A stretch of 64,000 nucleotides of DNA from an uncultured Acidobacteriaceae bacterium (GTDB lineage: Bacteria > Acidobacteriota > Terriglobia > Terriglobales > Acidobacteriaceae). Location of the stretch: contig CAIVDV010000064.1 in NCBI GenBank assembly GCA_903904755.1, positions 1 through 64,000 of the forward strand, written 5' to 3'. Shown here in pieces: positions 62,597 to 64,000 of the stretch (position 1 is its first letter; every line of letters starts with the position of its first letter). The notes below the pieces were generated by a model. It saw only the letters and a list, made by a program, of their open reading frames with translations. It was not told where the DNA came from and searched no databases. The translations under genes were made by a program, and so were the position numbers.

Positions 62597-64000
62597 ATGC
62601 CCATCTCACGTCGCCAGTTTCTAGCCGCATCCGCCGCAGTTGCCGCCGCACGCCTCGCTCCGGCTCAAGCCCGTTCTCCGCTTGCCGATGACCCACGCCG
62701 CCCCCAGTTCCACCTGCTGCCCGCGCGCAACTGGATGAACGACCCCAACGGGCCCATTTACTGGCAGGGCCAGTACCACATGTTCTTCCAGTACAACCCC
62801 CACGCCGCCGTCTGGGGAGACATGCACTGGTACCACGCCGTTTCCCCAGACATGATCCACTGGCGTCACCGCCCCGTTGCCATCGCGCCTACCCCCGGCT
62901 GGGCAGACTCCGAAGGCGTCTTCTCCGGCACCGCCATCGTGCATCAGGGCAAGGTGGCCATGCTCTACACCGGCGTGCAGAATGCCCCGCCCGAGAACTC
63001 CTCCATCCGCGATGGCCAGCACAACTTCCACGAATCGCAACTGCTGGCCTGGGCCGACGATGCCAGCCTCAACTCCTTCACCAAAGTGATGAAGCCGGTC
63101 ATCCCCAACCCGCCTGAGGGCATGACGGTCACCGGCTTCCGCGACCCCTCCCCCTGGCGCGCCGGCGACCGCTTCTACATGACCGTCGGCTCAGGCATTG
63201 AGAAGCAGGGCGGCTGCGTGCTGCTCTACTCCTCGCCCGATCTGGTGCACTGGAAGTACGAGCACATCCTCGCACAAGGTCTAGGCGACTCGGCCCAAAC
63301 CCCCAACCCCGTGGACTCCGGCGATATGTGGGAGTGCCCGGAGTTCTTCCCGCTCGACGGCAAGCACGTGCTGCTGTACTCGTCCCTGAGCCGCGTGCAG
63401 TGGCAGGTAGGCACCCTGGACGAAAAGGCGATGGTCTTCCACCCGGAGACGCATGGCACCTTCGATGCCGGGCCCTTCTACGCCTCGAAGTCGCAGCTCG
63501 ACAAGGACGGCAACCGCATTCTCTGGGGATGGATTGAGGAGACACGGCCGGAGGCGGAGTTTTCAGCCTCTGGCTGGGCGGGCTGCATGAGCCTGCCGCG
63601 GGTACTCTCCGTTGGGCCGGACAATCGACTGCATTGCCGGTTTCTGCCGGCGCTCGCGAAGCTGCGGGACACGCGAGTCCTACCCTCAGGCCACGGAAAA
63701 GGATGCGGCGTTGGGAGTTGTACAGATGGAACCGGCTCCGGAGTCGGCTGCCTGAGCGGGGTCTGTGAGGTAGTCGAGGAAGCTTGCGGAGAAATCCTGT
63801 ACCGCGCGGCTGGGAAGAGCTTCAAGTTGACTGCCAAGCGAGATGGGGACATCGAAGTGATAGGCGTGGAGTGGGACGAAAAGACACCCAGCGAGCTGAA
63901 GGTTGACGGAAAGGTCTATTCGCTCGGGACGGATGCGAAGGAGTCACCTGATTTTCACTTTTTTGTGGATGGCTCAGTGCTGGAGATGATTGCCGGAGGA
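62597..64000 (+). CDS. Tat-exported GH32 beta-fructosidase, 3' end beyond window
   Basis: At least 468 aa, open to the last base. Twin-arginine signal (MPISRRQFLAASAAVA). GH32 catalytic residues: nucleophile D49 in WMNDPNG, stabiliser D183 in FRDPSPW, acid/base E246 in WECPEFF; the C-terminal beta-sandwich begins after ~360 (FVDGSVLEMIAGG). It hydrolyses beta-fructosides such as levan, inulin or sucrose. Near 63680-63753 the current frame gives an odd Gly/Cys-rich linker (HGKGCGVGSCTDGTGSGVGC), while the +1 frame reads PQATEKDAALGVVQMEPAPE, suggesting a compensated frameshift or sequencing artefact. Confidence 0.9.
   Translation, partial: MPISRRQFLAASAAVAAARLAPAQARSPLADDPRRPQFHLLPARNWMNDPNGPIYWQGQYHMFFQYNPHAAVWGDMHWYHAVSPDMIHWRHRPVAIAPTPGWADSEGVFSGTAIVHQGKVAMLYTGVQNAPPENSSIRDGQHNFHESQLLAWADDASLNSFTKVMKPVIPNPPEGMTVTGFRDPSPWRAGDRFYMTVGSGIEKQGGCVLLYSSPDLVHWKYEHILAQGLGDSAQTPNPVDSGDMWECPEFFPLDGKHVLLYSSLSRVQWQVGTLDEKAMVFHPETHGTFDAGPFYASKSQLDKDGNRILWGWIEETRPEAEFSASGWAGCMSLPRVLSVGPDNRLHCRFLPALAKLRDTRVLPSGHGKGCGVGSCTDGTGSGVGCLSGVCEVVEEACGEILYRAAGKSFKLTAKRDGDIEVIGVEWDEKTPSELKVDGKVYSLGTDAKESPDFHFFVDGSVLEMIAGG

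Overview
The window is high-GC DNA with a strong preference for C in third codon positions. It reads as chromosome of an Acidobacteriota member, most likely Terriglobia/Acidobacteriaceae. That placement is an inference from gene content: an S53 pro-kumamolisin protease with Ig-like repeats and a C-terminal membrane tail, large secreted Ig-like and NHL-type proteins, Tat-exported lactonase/GH43/GH32 proteins, an OprB-type porin, DUF4097 envelope proteins, and GTG/TTG starts with stop-start overlaps. No rRNA, tRNA, CRISPR array, intact transposase or prophage was seen.

Layout. 0-2.2 kb: the lpxC 3' end, then a less GC-rich module of a nucleotidyltransferase (cut by an in-frame TGA) coupled to a TIM-barrel protein. 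2.2-7.1 kb: Tat lactonase, thioesterase, lipB, a 2-oxoacid dehydrogenase E2 with two lipoyl domains, and a hicBA toxin-antitoxin pair. 7.2-17 kb: S53 protease, D-aminoacylase-type amidohydrolase, GlcD-type oxidase, lipoamide dehydrogenase, DinB protein, secreted protein. 17.3-22.4 kb: a degenerate histidine kinase whose stop codon overlaps a 280-bp MITE-like element, a winged-helix regulator with two membrane proteins, a dCMP-deaminase-type gene, then palindromic repeats. 22.4-34 kb: giant Ig-like secreted protein, small secreted protein, GH43, AraC regulator, porin, and an ADH/CMD/AKR/cupin run. 34-39.3 kb: NHL/Ig-like secreted protein, a repeat mosaic, and poorly conserved secreted proteins. 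39.3-45 kb: selO, then mutL, a 57-aa ORF, a winged-helix-like protein and cmk in tight coupling. 45-49.6 kb: a minus-strand operon of ECF sigma, anti-sigma, B-box/TM protein, LiaF-like TM protein and DUF4097 protein. 49.9-64 kb: glgC, small unknowns, methylmalonyl-CoA mutase large subunit, CDP-alcohol phosphatidyltransferase, gcvT, alpha/beta hydrolase, AsmA-like protein, Gfo/Idh/MocA oxidoreductase, a second ECF sigma/anti-sigma module and a GH32 enzyme that runs off the end.

How it fits together. The lipB-E2-lpd set serves lipoate-dependent 2-oxoacid oxidation. GH43, GH32, OprB and glgC point to oligosaccharide use and glycogen storage. The two sigma/anti-sigma modules are probably envelope-sensing. 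The items most worth a second look are the degenerate kinase with its adjacent MITE, the split nucleotidyltransferase module, the unlisted 57-aa ORF and its winged-helix neighbour between mutL and cmk, the five-gene envelope operon, a shared upstream motif of two secreted-protein genes, and several families of intergenic palindromes.
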